The notes under the pieces are model-generated. The model saw only the letters and a program-made list of their open reading frames with translations. It was not told where the DNA came from and did not search any database. From assembly GCF_949820605.1 (NCBI RefSeq), contig NZ_CATKVU010000006.1:3257431-3321430 (forward strand): 64,000 nt of DNA, in the 5' to 3' direction. The translations under genes and the position numbers were made by a program. The stretch comes from Segatella copri. Lineage in GTDB: Bacteria; Bacteroidota; Bacteroidia; Bacteroidales; Bacteroidaceae. Positions 1 through 8,681 of this stretch are shown here, one piece after another. Every line of letters starts with the position of its first letter. The stretch's first letter is position 1.

Positions 1-1872
1 ATTCGGGTTGCCCTGCTTCATCAGTCCAGGGATGACAATCGTCATGTTCTCGCTCAATGTTGAGATGGCGGGGTAATTGATGCCGCTGGATGATAGCAGC
101 TGCAACGAACCGTTCTTTAGCTTATAAGATAAATACAGCAACGGAAGAATATAGTTGTTGTTATAGGTGAAATCCTGATAGCTCTGGGTTCTCCACGTGC
201 TCTTTACGCCTATGCGATAGGTAAACTTGCCGATATGGTTCTGGTATTGGGCATAAACCGTATTGATCTTGATGCATGAAGAATACTTGGATGGTTCATA
301 GCCGGAAAGGATATTGCGCACATTATAGTCGCTCCACTTATTCCAGGTATAAACTCCTGCCGACAGCTCTCCCTGCTCCCATTCTTTGGTATAATCTGCT
401 TCTCCTATCAGGGAGTAGATGTGACTTCTGGAGTGCATGTCATCATCAGTCAAGATACTATCCTTGTCGGAAGTCCATTGCCGGTTGAGCATTTGCTGCC
501 TGGTGTTGAAGTAAGAGCCGAGCAAGTCCACATCGAGTGTCTGCTTATGGGCAAACTGCTTGCTGAGATAGAGATCTACTGCTGGCTTCACGTAATCTAC
601 AATATCCTTTGTGTTTCCGAATCCATCCTTCCAAGCCTCGTTTCCTTGCGTTGCAACCTCGCTATTTCCCCGGTTGAACTTATGTGACAATTCTGGCGAA
701 AAGGTGACCTGGAAGGTTACGTCATCTGGCTTGCTGTAAGCATACTTCAGGTTGAACTTGTTGTCGGTATAGCCAAAACGTTTGTGCAGATGGTAATCAT
801 AGACAGCCTGTTGGTTGTCAAGCGTAAAGGAATACTGGTTGTCTTCTATCCAGTCACGATAGTTTCTCACGTTGATGCTGTAATCGAAGGAAAACTGATG
901 ATTGCCCTTATTGTACTTGAAATACACATTGTCATCGCTAAACCCTGTGGTCAAGGCACTGGACACATCAAAACCGGTAGTATAACCCGTATCAAGCGGC
1001 TTGGTAATGATATTCATCAAGATGCCCACATCGCCGTATCTGATAGGAGGATCTTCGTAGTATTCCACCTTCTTTATTTTGTTGGCGGCAATAGCCTTCA
1101 AGTCGTTCTCGCTCGTCATCGGCACGTTGTTGATGAGAATCTTGATGGATTTGCCGGTCATACTGGATGTCTTGCCGGTCATCGGATCGGTATAGATTCC
1201 CGGGAGTGTTCCCAGGAGATCCTGTGAATGGCGTGAGTTCCTGATCTGTTCGTCAGAGAATGTATAAGAGGCATGGTCGCCGTGGTCGATACGCAGCTTG
1301 CCCTTTACTTCCACCTTGCCCAGTTGATAGGCATTCGCCTGCATCCTCACATTTCCGATGCGGGCAATAGGTACCAGCTTGCAAATCGTCTTGTAGCCTA
1401 CGAACGAAACCTTCATAAGGGCCTGCTTCTGTTGGCAGGGGATGACGAAATCGCCATTGGCGTTGCTCACGCCTCCACAGAGAAAGGAGGAATCCTTCGG
1501 GTTGAGCAGCTGGATGTTGGCGAATTCTACAGGAAGATTGTGATTGTCTATCAGTCTGCCTATCAGCTTGCGCTCGCTCTTGCGTATGCACTCCACGGTG
1601 ATGAGGCTGTCGCCCACGGTCATCTGCATCGGATAGAAACCAATTACCTTGCGGATGGCATCGGGAATATTGGCTGTCTTCACGTTCTGGGTAACTGTGA
1701 AGTCTTCCAGTTCGTTGTAGATGAAGCTGATTTTATAGCGCTTGGAAGCCTTGTCGAGGTCGATGAGGACGTCCGACATGCTGCGGTCGTGATAGTTGCG
1801 CTGGATGTACTGTGCGCTCATCGCCAGGGCGAACGTGCACAGCAGGAATATGATGGCTGAAAATCTTCTCAT
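1..1872 (-). CDS. TonB-dependent outer-membrane receptor (3' end outside window)
   Basis: The frame is open from the ATG at 1872 to the window edge, so about 624 residues are visible and the rest of the barrel is missing. A signal peptide (ending near ALAMSA) is followed by an STN-like domain (~20-90), a carboxypeptidase-regulatory-like sandwich (~100-175; VSFVGYKT), a plug (~205-290; SQDLLGTLPGIY) and the first barrel strands. STN-bearing receptors take part in surface signalling: ligand binding is passed through the periplasm to an anti-sigma factor. Here the anti-sigma and ECF sigma genes lie immediately upstream on the same strand (21 bp gap), which supports that role. The ligand cannot be told from sequence; it could be a peptide, glycan or metal complex. 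The family is clear, the signalling role is inferred. Confidence 0.85.
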   Translation of the reverse strand, partial: MRRFSAIIFLLCTFALAMSAQYIQRNYHDRSMSDVLIDLDKASKRYKISFIYNELEDFTVTQNVKTANIPDAIRKVIGFYPMQMTVGDSLITVECIRKSERKLIGRLIDNHNLPVEFANIQLLNPKDSSFLCGGVSNANGDFVIPCQQKQALMKVSFVGYKTICKLVPIARIGNVRMQANAYQLGKVEVKGKLRIDHGDHASYTFSDEQIRNSRHSQDLLGTLPGIYTDPMTGKTSSMTGKSIKILINNVPMTSENDLKAIAANKIKKVEYYEDPPIRYGDVGILMNIITKPLDTGYTTGFDVSSALTTGFSDDNVYFKYNKGNHQFSFDYSINVRNYRDWIEDNQYSFTLDNQQAVYDYHLHKRFGYTDNKFNLKYAYSKPDDVTFQVTFSPELSHKFNRGNSEVATQGNEAWKDGFGNTKDIVDYVKPAVDLYLSKQFAHKQTLDVDLLGSYFNTRQQMLNRQWTSDKDSILTDDDMHSRSHIYSLIGEADYTKEWEQGELSAGVYTWNKWSDYNVRNILSGYEPSKYSSCIKINTVYAQYQNHIGKFTYRIGVKSTWRTQSYQDFTYNNNYILPLLYLSYKLKNGSLQLLSSSGINYPAISTLSENMTIVIPGLMKQGNPN

Positions 1873-1893
1873 AATGATGTTGCTTTTTATTTG

Positions 1894-2544
1894 TTATTTC
1901 ACAATCAGCTCGTTTTGTTGCAATTCGATGTTTACATTCTCGAATTGGTTCAGTTCTTTTACGATGTTCTCGATGCTCGAATGACTGTTCCATTCGTAAT
2001 AGAGGCGGAGGGTCTTGTCCTCGTTATTCTCAAACTTCACTTGTAAATCATAATAAGAAGCAATCTCTGAAATCATCTGCTCGAAAGCCACATTCTCGAA
2101 AGTCTTGTGAATGGCTGGCTTTTCTGGTTTCGGATGAGTCAGGGAATCCTTTGCTGCTACCTGCTTTGCGGAATCTGATTTTATGACTTCCGGATGAGTA
2201 TCAGCCGTTACCTGGGTTGGTTCCTGGCTGCGTTTGATGTAAGTATGGATTGCGGCAAAGGCAATACCCGAAATCAAGACAAAGCCGGCGATGGATGCAG
2301 CCAGCTTGCGCCAGGAAGTTATAGGATGAGTTGCTTTTTCCTGAAGTTGATGCTCCTGGCTGAATTTCTCCCATTCCTCATCTACATTAATAATAGGAGA
2401 GGGGCTTTCAAGTGCAGAATCCACTTCCACCATCGTCTGATAGAGTTTTCGGCATTCCTCATCCTGCAATATTTCACGAATCTCCTCATCAGAATACTTC
2501 TCCTGATGGTCGATGATATCCAGTATTTTTTCAAACTTGTCCAT
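1894..2544 (-). CDS. Membrane anti-sigma factor, FecR/DUF4974-like
   Basis: A 216-residue protein. The N-terminal ~75 residues are acidic and helical and would be the cytoplasmic sigma-binding part. A single membrane span follows at ~80-105 (LAASIAGFVLISGIAFAA). The C-terminal ~70 residues (from FENVAFEQMISEIASYYDL) have the STN-like fold typical of DUF4974 at the end of Bacteroidota FecR proteins. It is shorter than usual FecR anti-sigmas (~320 aa): the central FecR domain appears to be missing and replaced by a charged linker. It starts 10 bp after the sigma gene stop and ends 21 bp before the receptor gene, so the three genes probably form one transcript. Inferred role: holds the ECF sigma inactive until the receptor signals. 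Confidence 0.8.
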   Translation of the reverse strand: MDKFEKILDIIDHQEKYSDEEIREILQDEECRKLYQTMVEVDSALESPSPIINVDEEWEKFSQEHQLQEKATHPITSWRKLAASIAGFVLISGIAFAAIHTYIKRSQEPTQVTADTHPEVIKSDSAKQVAAKDSLTHPKPEKPAIHKTFENVAFEQMISEIASYYDLQVKFENNEDKTLRLYYEWNSHSSIENIVKELNQFENVNIELQQNELIVK

Positions 2545-2550
2545 AATAAA

Positions 2551-2564
2551 TCTGCTAAGGGTTA
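2551..2564 (+). repeat. 14-bp inverted repeat, left copy
   Basis: TCTGCTAAGGGTTA. Its reverse complement covers the last codons and stop of the sigma gene. A perfect inverted copy is at 3158-3171, so the two copies bracket the sigma gene. Confidence 0.8.
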
Positions 2565-3106
2565 AACTTTTGCTTTAATTTTCTGATGCCTTGCGCCAGA
2601 TGCTTATAAACTGCCACTTCGCTGATGCCCAATTCCGTAGCAATCTCCCGATATTTCAGTTTCTGCCGAAAACGGAGATTGAGTACCTTGCGGGTTTGTG
2701 GCGTGAGTTCAGTATCCATATAAGCCTGAATTGCCTCGTACTTTTCGGTCTCCTTGTCTATTTCGGCAATCGTCGCTTCCAGGGGAGCTATCGAAGGCGA
2801 AGTATCGGCTTTCAGAAGATGATGAACCCGGTCTTTCATCTTCTGTCGGCTCAACAGGTTGAGGCATTTATGGCGCACACACACCAGAAGATAGCTCCCG
2901 GCGTTAGTGGAAGGCAGGGGCGAATCGCTGGCTATTGTCTCGTTATCAAGACCCAGTTGGGTCTTTCCGTCGAGCACATCGGCAAAGACTTCGCTCACCA
3001 CATCCTTGCTGGCTGCATCGTCCTTCAGAAGTACCCTGGCCAATTGGTACATCCTCAGATAATGCTGCCGGAAGAGCTGTTCTATCGTTTCTTTGTTTAT
3101 TTGCAT
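2555..3106 (-). CDS. RNA polymerase ECF sigma factor
   Basis: A 183-residue sigma-70 family protein. Region 2 is at the N-terminus (LFRQHYLRMYQLARVLLKDD, then DVVSEVFADVL) and region 4 at the C-terminus (LNLRFRQKLKYREIATELG with a helix-turn-helix ending VAVYKHLAQGIRKLK). The linker between them carries a short insertion (TQLGLDNETIASDSPLPSTN). It heads the sigma / anti-sigma / receptor cassette. The stop codon lies inside a 14-bp sequence (2551-2564) that recurs inverted upstream of the start (3158-3171). An IS1380 element sits 91 bp upstream of the start and could have separated the gene from its original promoter or supplied a new one. No TAnnTTTG element is evident between 3107 and 3197. 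Confidence 0.88.
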   Translation of the reverse strand: MQINKETIEQLFRQHYLRMYQLARVLLKDDAASKDVVSEVFADVLDGKTQLGLDNETIASDSPLPSTNAGSYLLVCVRHKCLNLLSRQKMKDRVHHLLKADTSPSIAPLEATIAEIDKETEKYEAIQAYMDTELTPQTRKVLNLRFRQKLKYREIATELGISEVAVYKHLAQGIRKLKQKFNP

Positions 3107-3157
3107 TACTTTATTTTCTTTTCTTTTGCCTATATTACAATCGAATTTTCATTTTCC

Positions 3158-3171
3158 TAACCCTTAGCAGA
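3158..3171 (-). repeat. 14-bp inverted repeat, right copy
   Basis: TAACCCTTAGCAGA on the plus strand, the exact reverse complement of 2551-2564. It lies between the sigma start codon and the IS1380 element, in the presumed promoter region. Confidence 0.8.
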
Positions 3172-3192
3172 ATATTTTTAATGCAAATTTTT

Positions 3193-3197
3193 AAAAC
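3193..3197. repeat. Target-site duplication, left (AAAAC)
   Basis: AAAAC precedes the left terminal repeat and is repeated directly after the right terminal repeat at 4789-4793. A 5-bp duplication fits IS1380-family insertions. Confidence 0.8.
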
Positions 3198-4788
3198 CCT
3201 TAATTCCGCAACACTATATTTAACATTATTTATAAGTGCCTGTGCAACAAAAAGTTACCCAGGATTTTGCCATGTCAGAATTTTCACTTACCTTAGTGTT
3301 GCGAAAAGAAGACAAGCAAAACTCTAATATGACATGGCAAAGATACAAATAAAATCTGAGAAACTCACTCCTTTTGGGGGAATTTTTTCGATTATGGAGC
3401 AATTTGATGCTCTTTTAGCTCAAACCATAGATTCCACCTTGGGATTGAGATGCACTATGTTTGGTTATCAATATAGCGAGATTCTACGCTCTCTGATGTG
3501 CGTATATCTTTGTGGTGGCTCATGTATTGAGGATGTTACAACTCACCTGATGAAACATTTGTCTCTTCATCCAACTCTTCGCACTTGCAGCGCAGACACC
3601 ATATTACGTGCTATCGAAGAACTGACTTTTAAGAGCATCACCTATAAGTCTGCTTCTGGCAAATCCTATGATTTCAATACTGCAGACAAGATGAACTGCT
3701 TACTGGTCAATGCCCTGCTTGCTACTGGTCAATTGAAATCCGGTCAAGAGTATGATTTTGACTTTGACCATCAGTTCATTGAAACAGAGAAGTATGATGC
3801 AAAACCAACCTACAAGAAGTTCTTGGGCTATAGTCCAGGCGTAGCTGTCATTAACGACATGATTGTTGGTATTGAAAATAGAGACGGCAACACAAACGTA
3901 CGCTTCAACCAAAAAGAAACTTTGGAAAGAATCTTCAAGCGATTGGAGGCTTCGGAAATATATATTTCTCGTGCCCGCATGGATTGCGGCTCATGTTCGG
4001 AGGAAATCGTAGATATGGTAGAGGCTCATTGCAGGCATTTTTATATTCGTGCCAACAGATGCTCTTCTTTCTACGATTCCATGTTTGCCTTAACTGGATG
4101 GAAAACTGTTGAAATCAACGGTATTGAGTTTGAGTTGAATTCTATCCTTGTTGAGAAATGGAAAGGAAAACCGTATCGTCTTGTCATACAGAGACAAAGG
4201 CGAATAGATGGAGACCTTGACATTTGGGAAGGCGAATATACCTACAGATGTATACTGACTAACGATTACAAGTCGAGTGCAAGAGACATCGTGGAATTCT
4301 ACAATCTTCGTGGTGGCAAGGAACGCATCTTCGATGACATGAACAATGGCTTTGGCTGGAATCGATTGCCAAAATCGTTCATGGCACAGAATACTGTATT
4401 CCTGCTTATGACAGCTCTCATCAGAAACTTCTACAAAGCTATTATGCAGAGATTGAAAACCCATGAATTTGGATTGCGTGCCACCAGCAGAATCAAGACC
4501 TTTGTTTTCAAGTTCATCTCTGTTCCTGCGAAATGGATTAAGACATCACGTAGGCATGTATTGAACATTTACTCAGACAACAATGCTTATGCCAACCTGT
4601 TCAAGACAGACTTTGGTTAAAGACCATGCTTTTCTGGTTAAACCAGCGTATTACCTCAAGTCGCTTTATGGGGTAAGGGGATTTTGTGTCTGCGACATTT
4701 CTGTTGTGCAAGAAATATGTACAATAAAATGAATTTTGTCGCTTTGCAAGCAAAATCCCACTAAACCCTATAGGTTGCGGATTTGAGG
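3198..4788 (+). mobile_element. IS1380-family insertion sequence, complete
   Basis: The element is 1,591 bp. The left end starts CCTTAATTCCGCAAC and the right end, read on the minus strand, starts CCTCAAATCCGCAAC. These imperfect terminal repeats share TCCGCAAC exactly. A 5-bp duplication (AAAAC) flanks both ends, and the single transposase frame between them is intact, so the copy looks recent and potentially active. It sits between the sigma cassette and the MATE gene, 13-17 bp past the MATE stop codon, so it breaks no coding sequence. Confidence 0.9.
3334..4620 (+). CDS. IS1380-family DDE transposase
   Basis: A 428-residue DDE transposase of the IS4-like superfamily. The DFDHQFIETEKYDAKPTYKK segment (first catalytic Asp region, ~residue 146), the ISRARMDCGSC segment (second Asp, ~215) and the C-terminal NLRGGKERIFDDMNNGFGW segment (catalytic Glu region, ~328-345) match the IS1380 layout and length of Bacteroides elements. 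It moves the element by cut and paste. The frame is undamaged and lies wholly between the terminal repeats. Base composition is more AT-rich than in the neighbouring chromosomal genes, as expected for a transferred element. Confidence 0.92.
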   Translation: MAKIQIKSEKLTPFGGIFSIMEQFDALLAQTIDSTLGLRCTMFGYQYSEILRSLMCVYLCGGSCIEDVTTHLMKHLSLHPTLRTCSADTILRAIEELTFKSITYKSASGKSYDFNTADKMNCLLVNALLATGQLKSGQEYDFDFDHQFIETEKYDAKPTYKKFLGYSPGVAVINDMIVGIENRDGNTNVRFNQKETLERIFKRLEASEIYISRARMDCGSCSEEIVDMVEAHCRHFYIRANRCSSFYDSMFALTGWKTVEINGIEFELNSILVEKWKGKPYRLVIQRQRRIDGDLDIWEGEYTYRCILTNDYKSSARDIVEFYNLRGGKERIFDDMNNGFGWNRLPKSFMAQNTVFLLMTALIRNFYKAIMQRLKTHEFGLRATSRIKTFVFKFISVPAKWIKTSRRHVLNIYSDNNAYANLFKTDFG

Positions 4789-4793
4789 AAAAC
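4789..4793. repeat. Target-site duplication, right (AAAAC)
   Basis: The direct repeat of 3193-3197, immediately after the right terminal repeat. Confidence 0.8.
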
Positions 4794-4805
4794 GTCAAAA
4801 TTACC

Positions 4806-6170
4806 CTATCGGACTTGCTCCTTCTTCAGATGCTTATAAAGCCACAGGAAGGCGGGAATGAGGAAGAGATCTGCCATGACCCACGCTACAGGATCGCCGA
4901 AGCAGACACCCGTCCATGCCAGGGCAGGCACCAGCCAGAGACTCACGCCGCATCTCGCTATCATTTCCATTACGCCACTCAGCATCGAGAGATTGCTGTA
5001 ACCCAACCCCTGGATGCTGTAGCGCAGGATGGTGAGCAAGCCCAGACAAGGATAGAAATAGTTGGCTATGCGCATAAACTGGGCAGCATAAGTCACCACT
5101 TCTGCCTCGCCCTTATCCACGAAGAGCATCATCATCTCGTCGGCAAACGGATAGATGAGCAGGAAGGTGAAGACGAAATAAACCAGCATCATCCTGATGG
5201 CAGCCCTTACGCCCTGACCGATTCTATCCAGCTTCTGGGCTCCCAGGTTCTGACCGCAATAGGTAGCCATCGCCACTCCGATGTTCTCGAATACGCAGGT
5301 AAAGAGATATTTGATGCGCATAGAGGCAGTAAATGCAGCCACATAAACCGTTCCCAGGGCGTTGTTGGCACTCTGGAGCATGATGAGGCCGATAGCGGTA
5401 ATAGAGAACTGCAGCCCCATTGGAACGCCGTTGTTCAGCAGAATGCTTACCTTTTTATTATCAAATTTCCTTTCCTCACCCTTCGGAATCAGAATCTGCA
5501 TCTTCTTCTTGATAAACCAGATACAGAGCAGCACGGAAATTCCCTGAGAAAGCCAGGTGGCAATACCTGCTCCCTCTACGCCTAGTCCCATACCGAGAAT
5601 CAGAATGCCATCTAGAATAATGTTGATAACGGAAGCTGTGATGAGAAAATAGAAAGGCTGTTTCGAGTTGCCCAGAGCACGGATCTGACCGGAGAGCAGA
5701 TTGTAGGCGATAGTGAAAGGAATCGCCGCAAACTGCAGCATCAGGAAGATGTAGGCGTCATCGAACACCTCCTTTGGCGTATTCACCAGATGTAGAATCT
5801 TTCCGCAGAAGATGCAGGAAAGAAAGGTGATGACCACGGCAAACACCACGGCGATGCGGATGCTGTTGCTTACGTAAGCCCGCATCTTGGCATAATCCTT
5901 GGCGCCGAAAGCCTGGGCGACAGGGATGGCAAAACCGGCACAGGAGCCGTTGCAGAAGCCCATGATGAGGAACATGATGGAGCTGGATGCGCCAACAGCC
6001 GCAAGTGCTCCTACGCCAATCCATCTTCCCACGATGGCGGCATCGATAATGAGATACATCTGTTGAAGGATGTAACCCAGGATTAGTGGAATCGCAAATT
6101 TGATGATGGCTCGCAAAGGCGAGCCTATAGTCATGTCGTTTGTTGACTTTGAACTTTGAGCTTTGACCAT
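4806..6170 (-). CDS. MATE-family multidrug/Na+ efflux transporter
   Basis: A 454-residue protein with about 12 membrane spans in two homologous halves, the length typical of MATE exporters (NorM/DinF type). Characteristic segments are IPLILGYILQQMYLIIDAAI near the N-terminus, the VGRWIGVGALAAVGAS loop and, in the second half, AFTASMRIKYLF and GQNLGAQK. Such proteins expel organic cations or other small molecules in exchange for Na+ or H+; the substrate is not predictable. The start at 6170 gives a short polar extension; a start at 6134 (MTIGSPL) is also possible and puts the first span nearer the N-terminus. The IS1380 element lies just past the stop codon. Confidence 0.92.
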   Translation of the reverse strand: MVKAQSSKSTNDMTIGSPLRAIIKFAIPLILGYILQQMYLIIDAAIVGRWIGVGALAAVGASSSIMFLIMGFCNGSCAGFAIPVAQAFGAKDYAKMRAYVSNSIRIAVVFAVVITFLSCIFCGKILHLVNTPKEVFDDAYIFLMLQFAAIPFTIAYNLLSGQIRALGNSKQPFYFLITASVINIILDGILILGMGLGVEGAGIATWLSQGISVLLCIWFIKKKMQILIPKGEERKFDNKKVSILLNNGVPMGLQFSITAIGLIMLQSANNALGTVYVAAFTASMRIKYLFTCVFENIGVAMATYCGQNLGAQKLDRIGQGVRAAIRMMLVYFVFTFLLIYPFADEMMMLFVDKGEAEVVTYAAQFMRIANYFYPCLGLLTILRYSIQGLGYSNLSMLSGVMEMIARCGVSLWLVPALAWTGVCFGDPVAWVMADLFLIPAFLWLYKHLKKEQVR

Positions 6171-6213
6171 TGAACTTTATGATTAGTTTTTGTTATCCTA
6201 AAAATATAAGGAG

Positions 6214-6238
6214 GATGCACTCTTTATTTGAGTGCATC
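6214..6238 (-). terminator. Hairpin terminator overlapping a stop codon
   Basis: GATGCACTC / GAGTGCATC form a 9-bp stem with a 7-nt loop (6214-6222 with 6230-6238). It overlaps the stop of the small gene at 6224 and, on the minus strand, is followed by a T-rich stretch. It would separate the small gene from the MATE gene. Confidence 0.65.
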
Positions 6239-6625
6239 TCCAATCTTCTGTTTGATTTGTGCCATTTTGTTGCGGCGTTCGATGGAGAAGGTATCTCCGT
6301 GGGTTTCCACATAATCGAAGAGCATGAACGCCTTGTTCAGGAGTTCGTCTCTTGCGGGCTGTCCCACCATATCTGCCTCGTGATAATAGAGTTCGGCAAG
6401 CATGTCCATCTTGGAGAGTCGCTTCTCCTCGTCCTCTATTCCTGCCATCGCCTTCATCACGTCCTCAATGGTGGCGATGCTGTAGAAGGCGTAAGAACCT
6501 ACGTATTGATTGTAGAGTTCCTTAATCTTCTCACGTCTCACCTCCACCTCTTTCTTTTCGAGCATTCTTTCGAGTGCCGCCATAAACTCGCGAATCAATC
6601 GCTGTATGTAGTCTCGTTGTAGCAT
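6224..6625 (-). CDS. Conserved small helical protein of unknown function
   Basis: A 133-residue, all-helical, highly charged soluble protein without signal peptide or membrane span. The N-terminus (MLQRDYIQRLIREFMAALER) resembles that of DUF6483-type proteins, small helical repeat proteins known mostly from Firmicutes; I hold that assignment loosely. It lies 15 bp after the helicase gene on the same strand, so the two are probably co-transcribed, ending at the hairpin that overlaps the stop. No function can be stated. Confidence 0.7.
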   Translation of the reverse strand: MLQRDYIQRLIREFMAALERMLEKKEVEVRREKIKELYNQYVGSYAFYSIATIEDVMKAMAGIEDEEKRLSKMDMLAELYYHEADMVGQPARDELLNKAFMLFDYVETHGDTFSIERRNKMAQIKQKIGDALK

Positions 6626-6640
6626 AAAATAGTCTTTATT

Positions 6641-8608
6641 TTATTCGTTGTTGTTGATAGCCTCCACATACTCCCACAGTTTCTTGTAGAAAGGATGTTT
6701 CGTCATCGTGTCCTTGTTGCCCAGGATGATGAGTTTCATTCGGGCTCTCGTCATCGCCACGTTCATGCGGCGGAGGTCTTTCAGGAATCCAATCTGTCCC
6801 TCGTCGTTGGAACGTACCAGGGAGATGAGGATCACGTCTCTTTCCTGCCCCTGGAAACCATCTACCGTATTCACGCTGATCAGGCGGCGGTAAGGCTTGA
6901 AGAACTCATACTTCTTGATGAGTTTCTTGAGATATTGTACCTGGGCACGGTAAGGCGAAATGATGCCTACATCGATTCTTTCCTCCAAAACGCGCTGCTT
7001 GCCTATCTTGGTGAAGTATTCCGCCAGGGTAAGCAGGGTAAGCTCGGCTTCTGCCTTGTTGATGCGTCCGAAACTCTCGCCCACAAACTGCTCCTTGAAG
7101 TTCAAATCTGAATTCTGATTGGCTGCAGAAGCTGCAGATGAGGCAGATGCAGAATCCTCGGGAGCATCTTCCCCCTCTATGGTTATCTGATTCTCCTCGT
7201 TTGAAGTATCAATCCATGTTATCGGATGGTCATAATCCAATACGCTCCGGTATTTGATCTGTGGCGCACTCTCCACCTTGCCCCCGTAGAACCAGTCGCT
7301 GGAGAATCGCATGATTTCATCGTTCATGCGGTACTGAATCTTCAGCAGGGTTACTACTTCCGGCTTGTTTTCGGCGATGCGCTCCATCAGGGTCTTGCCC
7401 AGTCCGGCTCTTAATGCCGCAATACTCTTTACGGTAGGCGGCAACTGACAATGGTCGCCTGCCAGAATCACCCGGCTGGCTCTCTTCATCGGAATCCAGC
7501 AGGCAGCTTCCAAAGCCTGCGCAGCCTCGTCGATAAAGAGGGTACCGAACTTCATGCCTTCCAGCAGATGATGGGCTGAGCCTACGAGGGTACAGGCGAT
7601 GACACGCGCCTCGCCAAAGAGTTCGCTATTGATGCGGAGTTCTATCTCGGCAGCACGGCTCTTCAGCCTGTCCATCTTCTGATGATAGTTTTCGCTACCC
7701 TTCTTCCTGTTCTTTCTTAATTCCCTGATTGCCTTGCGGATTGCCCAAAGTTGAGGGTAATCAGCATGGCTCTCAAAGCGGCGCTCGTAGGTGAAGCCCA
7801 GCATCTTGTCGTTCACGCGGGTCGGGTTTCCGATACGGAGCACGTTGATGCCTCTATCCACCAGTTTTTCTGAAATCCAGTCTACCGCCATATTGCTCTG
7901 TGCACACACCAGAACCTGGCTCTCACGCATCAGGGTTTCGTTGATGGCTTCCACCAGGGTTGTAGTCTTTCCGGTTCCCGGAGGTCCGTGAACGATGGCC
8001 ACATCCTTCGCCCAAAGCACCTCGTTCACAGCCCTTTCCTGGGTAGGATTGAGCCAAGGGAACTTCATCGGTTCGAAGGAAAATCTTCCTGCCTTCTGAT
8101 GGGAATAGAATAAATCGCGGAGATAAGCCAGACGGTTGTTCTTCGCCTTCATCACGCGGTCCAGGGCCTCGAACATCAGCTTGTAGCTGGTTTCATCAAA
8201 GGATAGCTGTACGCCGATAGGATCGGTTGACTGCTGAAGTTCGAGCAGAGGGGCAGAATCGGGTACGGTAATCACCATTCTGTCGCCATCCACATAACTC
8301 ACGGTTCCGGTAAAGGAGAAATATTTAAGTGAAGAACGAAGAGTGAAGAACATGACGGGGCGACCGAACTCAAAATTGTGCTCGATATCCTGGTCAGAGG
8401 TTCGGAAAACCTCTATGGCTGTCTGGTTCAGCGAATTATAAAAGCTCTTTCCCACCTGTAGCGGGAACCAGGCATCACCTCGTTTCACCTTCCGCTGCAA
8501 GCCCATCTGTTCGGTAAGCTTGCGGAAGGCTTCTTTCTCGGTATAATACTCCAGCTGGAGCAGGGTGCGTTGCTGCAATAATGCCTGAATTGGTGAAATC
8601 TGTTCCAT
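6641..8608 (-). CDS. SF1 (UPF1/DNA2-like) AAA-type helicase
   Basis: A 655-residue superfamily 1 helicase of the UPF1/IGHMBP2/DNA2 group. All motifs are visible: Walker A GPPGTGKTT (~210), Ia (CAQSNMAVDWI), Walker B FIDEAAQALE (~360), III GDHCQLPPTVKS, IV QYRMNDEIMRFS, V TVDGFQGQERDVI and VI RRMNVAMTRARMKLI. The N-terminal ~190 residues match the OB/stalk region of this group. A low-complexity Ser/Ala/Glu insertion lies around residue 490. It is an ATP-driven 5'-3' nucleic-acid translocase of unknown cellular substrate; many Bacteroidota carry one. A TAnnTTTG element lies just 9 bp before the start, so the mRNA may have almost no leader. Confidence 0.9.
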   Translation of the reverse strand: MEQISPIQALLQQRTLLQLEYYTEKEAFRKLTEQMGLQRKVKRGDAWFPLQVGKSFYNSLNQTAIEVFRTSDQDIEHNFEFGRPVMFFTLRSSLKYFSFTGTVSYVDGDRMVITVPDSAPLLELQQSTDPIGVQLSFDETSYKLMFEALDRVMKAKNNRLAYLRDLFYSHQKAGRFSFEPMKFPWLNPTQERAVNEVLWAKDVAIVHGPPGTGKTTTLVEAINETLMRESQVLVCAQSNMAVDWISEKLVDRGINVLRIGNPTRVNDKMLGFTYERRFESHADYPQLWAIRKAIRELRKNRKKGSENYHQKMDRLKSRAAEIELRINSELFGEARVIACTLVGSAHHLLEGMKFGTLFIDEAAQALEAACWIPMKRASRVILAGDHCQLPPTVKSIAALRAGLGKTLMERIAENKPEVVTLLKIQYRMNDEIMRFSSDWFYGGKVESAPQIKYRSVLDYDHPITWIDTSNEENQITIEGEDAPEDSASASSAASAANQNSDLNFKEQFVGESFGRINKAEAELTLLTLAEYFTKIGKQRVLEERIDVGIISPYRAQVQYLKKLIKKYEFFKPYRRLISVNTVDGFQGQERDVILISLVRSNDEGQIGFLKDLRRMNVAMTRARMKLIILGNKDTMTKHPFYKKLWEYVEAINNNE

Positions 8609-8616
8609 ATAGGGTG

Positions 8617-8624
8617 CAAAAGTA
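8617..8624 (-). promoter_or_regulatory. Possible -7 element for the helicase gene
   Basis: TACTTTTG on the minus strand fits TAnnTTTG. No convincing -33 element lies 19-20 bp upstream. The predicted start site would be within a few bases of the ATG at 8608, implying a near-leaderless transcript, or that this match is fortuitous. Confidence 0.35.
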
Positions 8625-8681
8625 GCGTATTTCTGCCGAATATGGAAAGAAAAAGAGATAAATATGTTTAAAGTTCCTGCT

